Source of the DNA: Bacteroidales bacterium
GTDB taxonomy: Bacteria; Bacteroidota; Bacteroidia; Bacteroidales; JAEINX01
Assembly: GCA_016342645.1 (NCBI GenBank)
Contig: JAEINX010000011.1
Span: 1-55,227, forward strand
DNA length: 55,227 bases
Reading direction: 5' to 3'
This document shows, in pieces, positions 8,524-17,120 of this stretch. The notes below the pieces were generated by a model. That model saw only the letters and a list, made by a program, of their open reading frames with translations, was not told the DNA's origin and searched no databases. Both the position numbers and the translations under genes were made by a program. Every line of letters starts with the position of its first letter. Position 1 is the stretch's first letter.

Positions 8524-9432
8524 ATGGAAAATAAAAGTTTAGTTTCGATTAACGATTACACTAAAGAAGAATATCAAAAAATTCTAGATCTTGCAGAAGA
8601 ATTTGAAGTAAGAACCACTCAAAAAATTCTTGAAAATTATGTGGTTGCCACATTGTTTTTTGAACCCTCAACACGTACGAGGCTTAGTTTTGAAAGTGCG
8701 GCTTCACGTTTAGGAGCAAAAGTTATCGGTTTCACGGATTCTGCTTCCACGAGCGTAAAAAAAGGAGAATCATTGAAAGACACAATATTGACGGTCAGCA
8801 AGTATTCCGATATTATTGTTATGAGGCATCCTCGCGAAGGAAGTGCAAAATATGCAAGCGAAGTTTCACCGGTTCCGATAATTAATGCCGGTGACGGTTC
8901 AAATCAACACCCCACTCAAACTCTTCTTGATCTGTATTCTATTCGTAAAACACAAGGCTCACTTGATAATAAGGAAGTTGCATTTGTAGGTGATTTGAAA
9001 TTCGGACGGACGGTTCACTCGCTCGTAATTGCTTTATGCAGCTTCAACACAACTTTTCATCTTGTTTCGCCTGTCGAGCTAAAACTTCCGAGTTATGTGA
9101 AAAAACATATAAAAGAAAGTAATTTAACTTATTATCAATATACTGATCTTAGTGATGTAATCCCAAAGGTCGATATTTTGTATATGACCAGAATTCAGAG
9201 AGAACGTTTTTCCGATCCTATAGAATATGAAAAAGTTAAGAATTCATACATCTTAAAAAACAATATGCTTAATAATTCCAAAGATAATCTGAAAATTTTA
9301 CACCCACTTCCAAGGGTTAACGAAATTACCGAAGATGTTGACAGCAATCCGAAAGCATATTATTTCCAACAGGCACAAAACGGAGTATATGTTCGTCAGG
9401 CATTATTAACTACAATTTTAGGAGCTAAATAA
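8524..9432 (+). CDS. pyrB: Aspartate carbamoyltransferase catalytic subunit
   Basis: This enzyme condenses carbamoyl phosphate with L-aspartate to N-carbamoylaspartate in de novo pyrimidine synthesis. At 302 residues it has the usual length. Carbamoyl-phosphate motifs are present: STRTR (49-53) within FFEPSTRTRLSFESAA, the loop Lys at SVKKGES (79-83), and HPTQTLLDLYSI from 129. The C-terminal HPLPRVNEI loop of the aspartate domain is also present. pyrI starts one base after the stop, so the two form an operon making the catalytic/regulatory holoenzyme. Confidence 0.98.
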   Translation: MENKSLVSINDYTKEEYQKILDLAEEFEVRTTQKILENYVVATLFFEPSTRTRLSFESAASRLGAKVIGFTDSASTSVKKGESLKDTILTVSKYSDIIVMRHPREGSAKYASEVSPVPIINAGDGSNQHPTQTLLDLYSIRKTQGSLDNKEVAFVGDLKFGRTVHSLVIALCSFNTTFHLVSPVELKLPSYVKKHIKESNLTYYQYTDLSDVIPKVDILYMTRIQRERFSDPIEYEKVKNSYILKNNMLNNSKDNLKILHPLPRVNEITEDVDSNPKAYYFQQAQNGVYVRQALLTTILGAK

Positions 9433-9433
9433 A

Positions 9434-9904
9434 ATGAAGAATATCCCAAGAAAAGAATTAAAAGTCTCTGCTATAGAAAACGGAACCGTGATTGATCACA
9501 TTCCTTCGGAGAATGTTTTTCAGGTTGTTAAAATGCTGAACCTGAAAAATATCGGAAGTCAAATTACAGTTGGTATTAACTTGGAAAGTAAAAAGTTCGG
9601 TAAAAAAGGTATCTTAAAAGTAAGTGATATATACTTTGAAATAGAGGAAATTAACAAAATTGCTTTGGTGGCTCCTTCAGCAACACTTATCGAAATTAAA
9701 GACTACGAAGTTATTTCAAAAAAGAATATTTCAATACCGAATGAAATTATGAAGTTTGTAAAATGTTTCAATCCAAACTGCATCACAAACCATGAAAACA
9801 TTACTACAAAATTCAATGTAATAAAAGAAGAAGGCGAAGAAGTTAAACTTCATTGTACTTATTGTGATAAAATAACTAAGAAGGAGAATATTACGTTTAT
9901 TTAA
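9434..9904 (+). CDS. pyrI: Aspartate carbamoyltransferase regulatory subunit
   Basis: The allosteric chain of the PyrBI holoenzyme, 156 residues. The N-terminal nucleotide-binding domain (about 5-100) begins with ELKVSAIENGTVIDHI. The C-terminal zinc domain has all four Cys ligands: Cys111 and Cys116 (CFNPNC), Cys141 and Cys144 (CTYC). These connect regulatory and catalytic chains. CTP/ATP control is expected from the family. It begins one base after pyrB, consistent with translational coupling. Confidence 0.97.
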   Translation: MKNIPRKELKVSAIENGTVIDHIPSENVFQVVKMLNLKNIGSQITVGINLESKKFGKKGILKVSDIYFEIEEINKIALVAPSATLIEIKDYEVISKKNISIPNEIMKFVKCFNPNCITNHENITTKFNVIKEEGEEVKLHCTYCDKITKKENITFI

Positions 9905-9909
9905 TTCTA

Positions 9910-10107
9910 TTAATAATCAGGTATTATCGGATAGAATAAATAGTCAGAGTTATTCATTTTAACCAGATAGCCTTCAGTTGGGTTAAGGTTCCCTATTCCA
10001 TTGACCCAGTTTGGCCCGATCTTGCGAAGTGTATTTCCGTTTGAGTTTCTTATGAAATCAAGAAAAATATTGCAAAAAGTTACAATGAGGAAATTCAAAT
10101 TAAGCAC
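9910..10107 (-). pseudogene. Remnant of a T9SS-protein module (3' fragment)
   Basis: A 65-codon open stretch whose product contains LDFIRNSNGNTLRKIGP, WVNGIG and GYLVKM. The same pattern occurs twice in the large exported protein at 22745-26515 (LDFIRNSDGSTVRKIGP..., WVNGIG, GEGYLVKM). Only one module is left. There is no signal peptide, and no sorting domain follows the stop. The preceding sequence on this strand is not recognisably related beyond the fragment. I read it as the decayed remnant of a paralogous surface-protein gene between pyrI and the aminopeptidase gene. A functional 65-residue protein is less likely. Confidence 0.6.
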
Positions 10108-10162
10108 CCAAATTTAATAGCAATGAACAGCCCCGGAGAAAGTATTGTATGTTACAATTATA

Positions 10163-11614
10163 TTATTGTATTTTACTCTTAATAAAATCAAACAATAGCC
10201 TGACGCCAATGCCTGTTCCACCGGGAACCCAATAATTGAATTTATTATCGATAAATGCCGAGCCTGCTATATCAAGATGAATATATGGATAATCGGTGAA
10301 ATGCTCAAGGAATTTTCCGGCTGTAATTGCTCCACCGTCAACATTACCGAGATTTTTAATATCGGCAATTTTCGATTTCAACGATTCTTCATATTCTTCC
10401 CAAAACGGAAATTCAACAATACGTTCATAAACATTCATTCCGCTTTGCTTCAACAATTCCATTTCTTTTTCGGAATCGGTACCCATAGCTGCAATCCCGA
10501 ATTTATCAATAGCTCTCATAGCTGAACCCGTAAGAGTTGCACAGTCTATAACCAATTCGGGGTCGAATTTTTTCGCATAACTCAATGCATCAGCGAGAAT
10601 CAATCTTCCTTCGGCATCAGTATTAATTACTTCAACCGTACTTCCGTCAAACATTTTTATCACATCGCCGGGAACATAAGCATTTCCATTCACTCTGTTG
10701 TCGGTTGCCGGAATTAATGAAATCACATGAACCGGTAGTCTCGCTTTTGCAATAGCTGCAATAGCACATGAAACCGCTGCCGCTCCAGCCATATCAGATT
10801 TCATGCCTTCCATGAAATTTCCGGGTTTTACGTTCATGCCGCCTGTATCGTAAACTACTCCTTTTCCGACAAAAATATAAGGTTTTTTGTTGATTGCATT
10901 TTCGGGTTTCCATTCGGCAATCGTAAAAGTTGGTGGATCAATGCTTCCGCTATTAACGGCAAGAAGGCCGCCCATTTTCAATGCTTCTATTTTTTTCTTA
11001 TTCAAAATTTCAACCTTAAAACCCGATTCATCACTCATTTCCTTAATTTCTTCCGATAGCTTTGTTGCGTTCAAGGAATTTAAAGGTTCGTTTACAAGAG
11101 TTCGGCATTTTAAAGTAGCTGAAATAATTACATTTAATTCTTCAATAGATTTTTCATTAACTTCCTTAGAAAAAATCTTTATTGACGATAATGAGTTTTC
11201 TTTCTCTTTAGGATCTTTAAAATATTTTAAAAACTGATAGTTTGCCAGAGCCATTCCTTCGGTAAAAGCCAAAACCTCAGCAGAATTGCCTTCAACATCA
11301 TTGATAATTATTTCTTTAATTTTATTATCATTCAAAATGGAAACAAATTTATCAGCCTCTTTTCGGCATAATTCAAGAACCTTATATTTTGTATCCTTAA
11401 TTTTTTCTTTAGGATTGATAAACTGAACAAATATCCAACTTTTGAGCCTGTTAAAAGAAATCAAATTTTTCTTATTCTTCTCATTTTGTTGTTTTGCATA
11501 TTCAAGCTCCTCCTTTGAAAGAATATCTTTATCAATATTTTTTATATCCTTAATAATGTAAACAATATTATTTTCTTTACTTATTTTAGATGTTTTTGTG
11601 ATTTTAGTAAACAT
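10163..11614 (-). CDS. M17 family leucyl aminopeptidase
   Basis: A 483-residue cytosolic metallo-exopeptidase that removes N-terminal residues from peptides, using two divalent metals. The catalytic C-terminal domain shows VGKGVVYDTGG (Lys251, Asp256), MKSDMAGAAAV (Asp274) and the family signature NTDAEGRL (331-338, with Asp333, Glu335 and Arg337). The N-terminal domain (1-160) is divergent and Lys-rich, as usual for Bacteroidota members. It is a single gene on the minus strand, divergent from mqnC. It could equally be named pepA, but I give no symbol because the family is large. Confidence 0.93.
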   Translation of the reverse strand: MFTKITKTSKISKENNIVYIIKDIKNIDKDILSKEELEYAKQQNEKNKKNLISFNRLKSWIFVQFINPKEKIKDTKYKVLELCRKEADKFVSILNDNKIKEIIINDVEGNSAEVLAFTEGMALANYQFLKYFKDPKEKENSLSSIKIFSKEVNEKSIEELNVIISATLKCRTLVNEPLNSLNATKLSEEIKEMSDESGFKVEILNKKKIEALKMGGLLAVNSGSIDPPTFTIAEWKPENAINKKPYIFVGKGVVYDTGGMNVKPGNFMEGMKSDMAGAAAVSCAIAAIAKARLPVHVISLIPATDNRVNGNAYVPGDVIKMFDGSTVEVINTDAEGRLILADALSYAKKFDPELVIDCATLTGSAMRAIDKFGIAAMGTDSEKEMELLKQSGMNVYERIVEFPFWEEYEESLKSKIADIKNLGNVDGGAITAGKFLEHFTDYPYIHLDIAGSAFIDNKFNYWVPGGTGIGVRLLFDFIKSKIQ

Positions 11615-11720
11615 AATTAATATTAATTTTGAAAAATTTCTGCAAATCTAAAAAATTTTAAGGATTTTCAGTCAATTTGATTTATTTAAACAAGATAATA
11701 ATTTGTTGAAAAACAAAAGA

Positions 11721-12815
11721 ATGATGGATATAAAGAAATCGAAATTATTTGAAAAAGCATTAAGTTTTAATTTTTTAGGTTCTGAAGAAGGATTGTTTTT
11801 ATATGAAAACGCATCCACAGCCGAATTAATGCACATTGCCAATGAAATGCGTCAGGAAATAAGTCCGGGAAATAATATTGGTTGGATAATTGACCGCAAT
11901 GTGAATACTACGAATGTTTGTATTGCCGGTTGCAAATTCTGTAACTTTTCTTGTTCGCCAAAATCTTCAAAAGCATACGTAACTTCACTGAAAGAATATA
12001 ATAAAAAGGTAAATGAATTATTTAAACTCGGTGGTAATCAGATATTATTACAAGGCGGAATGAACCCTGAATTAGGAATTAATTTCTATGAAGATTTATT
12101 CAAAACTTTGAAATCAAATTTCCCTAAACTAAAACTTCATGCTTTAGGCCCACCCGAAATTGTTTATATTTCAAAGAAAGAAGGGATTTCATTTTCCGAA
12201 ACCCTAAAAAGATTAACTGCCGCCGGCCTTGATAGCCTTCCCGGAGCAGGTGCCGAAATTTTGGTCGATCGGGTAAGGAATTTTTTATCAATTAATAAAT
12301 GCACCGTAAAAGAATGGCTTGATGTTATGCGTGAAGCTCATAAATTGAATATTTTCACATCGGCAACTATGATGTTCGGGCATATAGAAACAATGGCCGA
12401 AAGAATACAACATTTAATCGCTATCAGAGAAGTGCAAGCCGAAAAACCAAAAAACGCGGTAGGGTTTACTTCATTTATTCCCTGGCCTTTTCAGGATGAA
12501 GGAACTGTTTTAAGAAAGCAATATAATGTGAAAAACTCTGTTTCGGCCAATGAATATATTCGAATGATAGCTCTCAGCAGAATCATGCTACCAAATATTA
12601 AATATATTCAACCTTCGTGGCTAACAGTCGGGAAAACAGTAGCTCAAATTTGTCTTCATGGAGGGGCTAACGATTTTGGTTCCATTATGATTGAGGAAAA
12701 TGTTGTTTCGGTCGCCGGTGCCGATTATCATTTCGATGCACGAGGAATACAAAAGGCAATACGAGAAGCTGAATTTACTCCCAGGCAAAGAAATCAGGCA
12801 TTTGAATATTTCTAA
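11721..12815 (+). CDS. mqnC: Cyclic dehypoxanthine futalosine synthase (radical SAM)
   Basis: This radical SAM enzyme of the futalosine route to menaquinone cyclises dehypoxanthine futalosine. The [4Fe-4S] motif CIAGCKFC (C-x3-C-x2-C, about residues 67-74 from this start) is followed by FSCSP. LLQGGMNPELGINFYEDLF, SLPGAGAEIL and FTSFIPWPFQDEGT are typical of MqnC rather than MqnE. I chose the ATG at 11721, with another ATG directly after it. A TTG at 11703 would add six residues without homology value. No other mqn gene is in the window. Confidence 0.9.
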   Translation: MMDIKKSKLFEKALSFNFLGSEEGLFLYENASTAELMHIANEMRQEISPGNNIGWIIDRNVNTTNVCIAGCKFCNFSCSPKSSKAYVTSLKEYNKKVNELFKLGGNQILLQGGMNPELGINFYEDLFKTLKSNFPKLKLHALGPPEIVYISKKEGISFSETLKRLTAAGLDSLPGAGAEILVDRVRNFLSINKCTVKEWLDVMREAHKLNIFTSATMMFGHIETMAERIQHLIAIREVQAEKPKNAVGFTSFIPWPFQDEGTVLRKQYNVKNSVSANEYIRMIALSRIMLPNIKYIQPSWLTVGKTVAQICLHGGANDFGSIMIEENVVSVAGADYHFDARGIQKAIREAEFTPRQRNQAFEYF

Positions 12816-12967
12816 TTAAAAAAATTAATAAATGGATAGCTTCTTCAGTTTATAGCTAATAAATCTAAATTCTTAATTCTCAAATCCAAATTTATATGTT
12901 TCCACTTTTTTCTAAAAAATCCGTAATTTATTAGAACTTTGCATTTTTTAATAATGCAGCTTGATAA

Positions 12968-14842
12968 ATGAATTATCTGACAGTTGAGAATTTAACTAAG
13001 TCGTATAATGCGAAAATCCTTTTCGAGGAAATAAGTTTTGGTATAGAAAAGGGTGAAAAAATTGCTTTGATAGCAAAAAACGGTGCCGGAAAAACGACTC
13101 TTCTGAATATTATTGCCGAAAAGGATATTCCTGAAAATGGGAAAGTTGTTTTAAGGAAGGATTTAAAACTTTCTTATCTCCATCAAAATCCTAAAATGAA
13201 CGAAAATTTTAGCGTTATGGAAGTTGTGTTCGATTCCGATTCCGAACCTATCAAAACCATACTCAATTATGAAGAAATTCTTGAAAAAGTAAACAACTCC
13301 AATACGCCCGCAAATCAGAAAGCACTTGAGAAAAGTATGCAGGAAATGGATGCTCTTGATGCCTGGAACTATGATACAAAAATTAAGGAAATATTATTTC
13401 GATTTAAGATTTTTGACTTATCGCAAAAGGTTTATGAATTATCGGGCGGACAGCAAAAAAGGCTGGCTCTTGCAAAAATAATTACCGAAAAATCCGACTT
13501 CATCATTCTTGATGAACCGACTAACCATTTGGATGTTGATATGATTGAATGGCTTGAGAGCTATTTAAATAATCTAAACACAAGTCTTTTTATTGTTACT
13601 CACGATCGCGAATTTCTCAATAATGTTTGTAATGAAATAATTGAGCTTGAGAATGGGAATATTTACAGATATAAAGGAAATTTCTCATATTTTTTGGAAA
13701 AAAAAGCCGAACGTGAATCTTTGGAACTGCGTGAAATCGAAAAAGCAAAGAATCTTTATCGAACCGAACTCGACTGGATGCGCCGAATGCCACAAGCAAG
13801 AGCAACCAAAGCAAAGGCTCGGATCGATGCTTTCTATCAACTTGAAACAAAGGCAAAAAAGAGAATTGATAATACGGCCCATGAATTGAATGTTGAAAGC
13901 CGGAGAATGGGGAAAAAAATTCTTGAAATAAAGAATATTTCAAAAGCTTTCGGAGAAAAAAACCTTATTGATGATTTTTCATATACTTTCAAACGTGGTG
14001 AACGAATAGGAATTGTTGGTGAAAACGGCTCCGGGAAATCAACTTTTTTAAATTTGATAACAGGTTTGATTTCCCCTGATATTGGTGAGGTAGTTAAAGG
14101 GCATACCATTGAATTTGGTTATTATACACAAGAAGGCCTGAAGCCGATTAAAGATAATAAGGTTATTGATATTGTAAAAGAAATTGCCGAGGTAGTTCCG
14201 ATGGGTAAAAAATCCTTCTCTGTTTCTCAATTTCTTGAATATTTTAATTTCCCCCATTCATTGCAATATAATTATTATTCAAGTCTTAGCGGTGGAGAAA
14301 AACGGCGTTTATATCTGCTAATTACTTTGCTGAAAAGTCCGAATTTTCTTATTTTGGATGAGCCGACAAATGATCTGGATATACTCACTTTAAATCTTCT
14401 CGAAAATTTCCTAAATACTTTTCAAGGATGCCTTATTCTCGTTTCTCACGACAGACAATTTATGGATAACCTTGTAGATCATTTATTTGTTTTTGAAGGA
14501 AATGGAAACATAAAAGATTATCATTCTTCCTATTCCGAATTCAGAAAAAACAAACTCACCCACGAATCACGCTTAAAAAATCTGCAAAAAAGCGAAAAAG
14601 AAAAAACAGAAAAACCAAAGCAAATAATTCAAAAGGCAACTTACAAACAAAAAAAGGAATTTGAAAAACTTGAAATTGAAATTGATCAGCTTGAGAGCGA
14701 AAAAAAGCAAGTTATTGAAAGGCTTAACTCAGGAAATGAAACTTCAGAAGAACTACAAAAGCTTTCCTCAAGGTTTGGTGAAATTGAAAAACTCCTTGAA
14801 GAAAAAGGCGACCGCTGGCTTGAATTAAGTGAGTTAATGTAA
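12968..14842 (+). CDS. ABC-F family ATPase, Uup-like
   Basis: A 624-residue soluble protein with two ABC domains and no membrane segments, as in ABC-F proteins that act on the ribosome. Domain 1 has Walker A KNGAGKTT (37-44), signature LSGGQ (158-162) and LDEPTNHLD. Domain 2 has GENGSGKST (about 349-357), LSGGEKRR and LDEPTNDLD. The linker between them (about 240-310) is helical and basic, with RMPQARATKAKARID. The last 85 residues form a charged coiled coil typical of Uup. Uup-like members have been linked to ribosome function and DNA handling. The stop codon lies within the end of a GNAT remnant read on the other strand. Confidence 0.92.
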   Translation: MNYLTVENLTKSYNAKILFEEISFGIEKGEKIALIAKNGAGKTTLLNIIAEKDIPENGKVVLRKDLKLSYLHQNPKMNENFSVMEVVFDSDSEPIKTILNYEEILEKVNNSNTPANQKALEKSMQEMDALDAWNYDTKIKEILFRFKIFDLSQKVYELSGGQQKRLALAKIITEKSDFIILDEPTNHLDVDMIEWLESYLNNLNTSLFIVTHDREFLNNVCNEIIELENGNIYRYKGNFSYFLEKKAERESLELREIEKAKNLYRTELDWMRRMPQARATKAKARIDAFYQLETKAKKRIDNTAHELNVESRRMGKKILEIKNISKAFGEKNLIDDFSYTFKRGERIGIVGENGSGKSTFLNLITGLISPDIGEVVKGHTIEFGYYTQEGLKPIKDNKVIDIVKEIAEVVPMGKKSFSVSQFLEYFNFPHSLQYNYYSSLSGGEKRRLYLLITLLKSPNFLILDEPTNDLDILTLNLLENFLNTFQGCLILVSHDRQFMDNLVDHLFVFEGNGNIKDYHSSYSEFRKNKLTHESRLKNLQKSEKEKTEKPKQIIQKATYKQKKEFEKLEIEIDQLESEKKQVIERLNSGNETSEELQKLSSRFGEIEKLLEEKGDRWLELSELM

Positions 14843-15010
14843 GTCCGATATTGTTTTCATAGTTAAAAACATCTTTCCACTATCAGGCAATAATATAAAT
14901 CCATATCTTTCATAGAATCTAATAGCCTGCTCATCAATCGGTTCAACAATTACAGCCATTGAACCAATCTCACTCTTCGAAACTTCATAGCTTCTTTTTA
15001 ATGCATTCAT
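14834..15010 (-). pseudogene. GNAT acetyltransferase, C-terminal remnant
   Basis: The minus strand encodes 58 residues containing MAVIVEPIDEQAIRFYERYG, then FILLPDSGKMFLTMK. This is the C-terminal third of a GNAT N-acetyltransferase: acetyl-CoA-side strand, the A-x-x-F-Y-E-x-x-G-F helix/strand and the final strand. It most resembles the TacT-like toxin type, which usually has about 160-170 residues. An in-frame TAA lies four codons upstream of the first ATG, and the expected N-terminal hundred residues are absent; that sequence is now the M16 peptidase gene and its promoter. No DUF1778-type antitoxin is nearby. I read it as a 5'-deleted pseudogene. Confidence 0.75.
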
Positions 15011-15020
15011 TAATAATAAT

Positions 15021-15028
15021 TACTTTTG
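15021..15028 (+). promoter_or_regulatory. -7 promoter element directly before the M16 peptidase start
   Basis: TACTTTTG matches TAnnTTTG exactly and ends only five bases before the ATG at 15034. Transcription would be expected to start at or within a few bases of the start codon, giving a leaderless or nearly leaderless mRNA. The -33 region is only T-rich. The element lies where the 5' part of the GNAT gene would have been. Confidence 0.45.
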
Positions 15029-15033
15029 CAGCC

Positions 15034-16272
15034 ATGCAAGAAAAAAGCGAATATCAATATTTCACTTTAAACAATGGTATCAGAATAATTCATCGTTACC
15101 ATGATAATAATGTGGCCCATTGCGGAATAATAATAAATACCGGAACAAGAGACGAAACTGAAGCCGAAAACGGCATGGCACACTTTATTGAGCATATTAT
15201 TTTTAAAGGAACAAAAAAGCGAAAGGCATTTCATGTTTTAAGCCGACTTGAAAATGTTGGAGGTGACTTAAATGCTTACACTTCAAAGGAAGAAACTTGT
15301 ATTTATGCTTCGTTTTTAAATAAATATTATGACCGTACTCTGGAGTTAATCTCCGATATCACTTTCAATTCAATTTTTCCTGAAAAAGAAATTGAAAAAG
15401 AGAAAGATGTTGTAATTGATGAAATTAATTCCTATAAAGATAATCCGGGGGAAGAAATTTTTGATGAATTTGAAGATGTTATTTTTAAAGGCCATCCCCT
15501 TGGAAGAAATATTCTCGGTAATACGAAAACACTAAAAACATTTAACAGAAATAATATTAAAACTTTCATCAGTAACAATTATCACACTGACGAAATGGTT
15601 ATTTGCTCAGTAGGTAAAATTAGTTTCAATAAACTTACTCAGAAAATTATCAAATATTTCGGCGACATTCCCAAAACTGTTAGGCCTTACAAAAGAAAAA
15701 ATTTTAGCGAATATAAAGCTGTCAGAAAAGAGTTGTTAAAAGGTATTTATCAATCACATTGCCTAATTGGAAATATTGCATATAAACGATCAGATCCATT
15801 GAAAACAGCAATGTATCTTCTGACTAATATTCTCGGTGGGCCGGGATTAAATTCCCGCTTAAATCTCGGACTTCGCGAAAAACACGGTTTATCATATAAT
15901 ATAGAATCAAATTATACGACTTATTCCGACATAGGTGTTTTTAGTATTTATCTCGGAACCGAAAAAGAATTTCTTGAAAAATCAATTTCGCTCGTTCATA
16001 AAGAACTTAAAAAACTTCAAGAAAAAAAATTAGGCATTATGCAATTACACATTGCAAAGCAACAATTTATCGGGCAACTTGCCATTTCTTATGAATCAAA
16101 ATTAAATGAATTGCTTTCGATCGGGAAGAGCTGTTTGCCAAATAATAAAGTTGACTCCCTCAAACAAATAAATCAACGAATTGAAAAAATCACAGATGTA
16201 ACTTTACTTGAAATTGCAAACAAAATATTTGATATAGATCAACTTAGTACATTGATTTATTATACAAAATAA
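15034..16272 (+). CDS. M16 family zinc peptidase (insulinase-type)
   Basis: A 412-residue metallopeptidase of the mitochondrial processing peptidase/PqqL type. The inverted zinc motif is intact: His50-Phe-Ile-Glu-His54, with a downstream Glu in the KEKDVVIDEINSYKDNP helix. Residues 1-200 form the catalytic M16 domain. About 200-400 form the second domain, with GGPGLNSRLNLGLREKHGLSYNI. No signal peptide is visible from this start, so it is probably cytoplasmic. A longer frame reaches back to 14959, but those 25 residues lie over the GNAT remnant and have no family similarity. The ATG at 15034 (MQEKSEYQYF) is preferred. Confidence 0.9.
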   Translation: MQEKSEYQYFTLNNGIRIIHRYHDNNVAHCGIIINTGTRDETEAENGMAHFIEHIIFKGTKKRKAFHVLSRLENVGGDLNAYTSKEETCIYASFLNKYYDRTLELISDITFNSIFPEKEIEKEKDVVIDEINSYKDNPGEEIFDEFEDVIFKGHPLGRNILGNTKTLKTFNRNNIKTFISNNYHTDEMVICSVGKISFNKLTQKIIKYFGDIPKTVRPYKRKNFSEYKAVRKELLKGIYQSHCLIGNIAYKRSDPLKTAMYLLTNILGGPGLNSRLNLGLREKHGLSYNIESNYTTYSDIGVFSIYLGTEKEFLEKSISLVHKELKKLQEKKLGIMQLHIAKQQFIGQLAISYESKLNELLSIGKSCLPNNKVDSLKQINQRIEKITDVTLLEIANKIFDIDQLSTLIYYTK

Positions 16273-16346
16273 ATATTTTCACTTTATTGGCATATGAGAA
16301 ATTTTGTGTATATTGCACTGAATTAAGTTATATGTTCTGAAAAATA

Positions 16347-16985
16347 TTGTTCATAAAAAATAAAATCATATCAATATCAAAAGATTTTATAAAGAAATTT
16401 CCTGAAAATAGCTATGTGTGGATCGTTGAAGATATTATTTCGGAAAAGGAATCGAACCTTCAAGGAAATTCGCCTAATTATTACGATAATAACGGAAAAA
16501 CCTATGTAAACCCAAATGATTTGGAATCTCTTAAAGGCAACACAAAATCAATAGAAAGTGATGGTAATTATTCAGGAAATCAAGCAATAAGAAATCAATT
16601 TTTGGACCCAATAACCTTAATCCCAGAAAGTAATTTTCTATTAATATTTAAACTGGTTAAAGTAGGGAATAAAATACAAGGTGTTGATCTTGAATTTGAA
16701 CTTTTAAATATAAGTGGAGAATTTGTTAAAAATTTTTGGCTTCAGGCCGAATTATTAAATAAAAAGGGAGAATTTCTAAAAGCAGAAGAGATTCTAATTT
16801 TTGAGAATATTGAAATTAATCAAATTGCCAAAGCGACAGGAGTTTGGGAAAGAGTTGATGCTTACAATATTGGTTTTATAAAAATCAAACCCTACGTTAT
16901 TGAAGCATGTACACAAAGGAATTTTAAAGAAACTCAGAAGATATTTATCCAGCCAAATATTTTCGATATCGTTGTTACTTTCTAA
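16347..16985 (+). CDS. Hypothetical protein, unrecognised family
   Basis: A 212-residue protein I do not recognise. Residues 1-75 are polar and Asn/Ser-rich. Residues about 90-212 look like a beta-sandwich of alternating strands (LLIFKLVKVGNKIQGVDLEFELL, ILIFENIEINQIA, IGFIKIKPYVI). There is no signal peptide or membrane helix. The frame opens at a TTG. An ATG 15 bases upstream is in frame but followed two codons later by TGA, so either the TTG is the true start or the 5' end has been damaged. No partner gene is obvious; the next gene on the strand is 135 bases away. Confidence 0.6.
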   Translation: MFIKNKIISISKDFIKKFPENSYVWIVEDIISEKESNLQGNSPNYYDNNGKTYVNPNDLESLKGNTKSIESDGNYSGNQAIRNQFLDPITLIPESNFLLIFKLVKVGNKIQGVDLEFELLNISGEFVKNFWLQAELLNKKGEFLKAEEILIFENIEINQIAKATGVWERVDAYNIGFIKIKPYVIEACTQRNFKETQKIFIQPNIFDIVVTF

Positions 16986-17120
16986 AACATCATAATGTTT
17001 AAATACTGCTTGCCCGAAAAAGCCAATTTCTACGTTATACTTATTCAAGAACTCAATAATTTGAAATTTCTGCGTTAAATCAAAGTATGATGATTTGTTT
17101 AAAATTTCAACAGAATTATT

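Noticed and set aside
14959..15033. N-terminal extension of the M16 peptidase with a hydrophobic stretch as signal peptide
   Set aside because: This stretch is the antisense of the GNAT remnant and lies upstream of the -7 box. The ATG at 15034 fits the family.
16286..16310. Sigma-54 element (TTGGCATATG) after the M16 gene
   Set aside because: The -12 TTGC part is missing at the required spacing.
16794..17048. 84-codon minus-strand frame as a complete gene
   Set aside because: Its second half is antisense to the unknown gene and its start is a TTG. Only the gap portion is kept, as a finding.
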